NCBI RefSeq assembly: GCF_000283155.1
Contig: NW_004454193.1
Coordinates: 4,851,650-4,915,649 of the forward strand
Origin: Ceratotherium simum simum
Taxonomy: Eukaryota > Chordata > Mammalia > Perissodactyla > Rhinocerotidae
DNA length: 64,000 nt
Direction of reading: 5' to 3'
Within the stretch, counting starts at the first letter, position 1, and every line of letters starts with the position of its first letter. The translations under genes and the position numbers were made by a program. The notes below the pieces were generated by a model, which saw nothing but the letters and a program-made list of their open reading frames with translations, ran no database searches and was not told the origin of the DNA. Shown here one piece after another: positions 63,816 to 64,000 of the stretch.

Positions 63816-64000
63816 ATTCCCAAGAGCATCACCTGTTATTGGTCATTAGGCTTTCTAGTGAGAGATGGAAACGGAACCTGAAAGAAATAATGGACAGTAG
63901 TTAAATACTTTATGGGTTTTAAATTACTTAACATACCGTAGATATAGGTATTAATGTTGAGAAACAAGGCTCTTCTCTTCAGCATATGCTTTAACAGTCA

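Larger units (their letters stand above)
56678..64000 (+). other. FTO: FTO intron 1 (5' part)
   Basis: Starts at the gtatgt donor and has no further FTO exon before the window ends. From the start it holds MIR and L2 remnants (57.2-57.9 kb), an antisense L1 with a MaLR LTR and an ERE inside (58.3-60.2 kb), a MIR split by another ERE (60.5-60.9 kb), an L1M-like stretch (about 60.93-61.48 kb), a MIR (61.8-62.0 kb) and L2 tails (63.4-63.8 kb). I recognise nothing in 56680-57180, 61970-63440 or 63820-64000. The human obesity-associated block of this intron lies much farther from exon 1, so it is probably not in this window. Confidence 0.85.

Overview
This is a stretch of mammalian nuclear DNA, almost certainly from a perissodactyl (horse, rhinoceros or tapir lineage). 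Twelve copies of the tRNA-derived ERE SINE family, diagnostic for that order, are spread over both strands, alongside L1, HAL1-like, L2, MIR, hAT and MaLR remnants. I cannot tell horse from rhinoceros or tapir by eye.

Two genes lie head to head. RPGRIP1L (ciliary transition-zone protein, MKS5/NPHP8) fills positions 1 to about 56,300 on the minus strand. Nineteen exons are visible: a non-coding first exon at the CpG-rich promoter and 18 coding exons carrying residues 1-986 of a protein that is about 1,315 residues in human. All intron phases join cleanly and no coding exon is broken. The remaining C-terminal exons lie beyond position 1. FTO (nuclear Fe(II)/2-oxoglutarate RNA demethylase) starts at 56,633 on the plus strand. 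Only its 15-codon first coding exon and the first 7.3 kb of intron 1 are present.

Between the two genes is a compact CpG-rich bidirectional promoter (about 56,030-56,760). It has two near-consensus ZNF143/THAP11-type motifs, a half-conserved RFX X-box close to the RPGRIP1L first exon, and a GC box near FTO. The two genes therefore probably share one regulatory platform.

The rest is intron, much of it old and young transposon sequence. Several insertions have target-site duplications (TSDs) readable base by base. The observations most worth checking are an exact 68-bp direct repeat flanking exon 3, one copy of which abuts the exon 3 acceptor; a nested, 5'-truncated L1 near 40.7-42.3 kb that may carry about 290 bp of 3'-transduced flank; composite ERE SINEs bearing two tail types; the promoter motif cluster; and a 125-bp intron that stays open in frame for 26 codons. 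I found no unknown gene system, CRISPR array or RNA gene.
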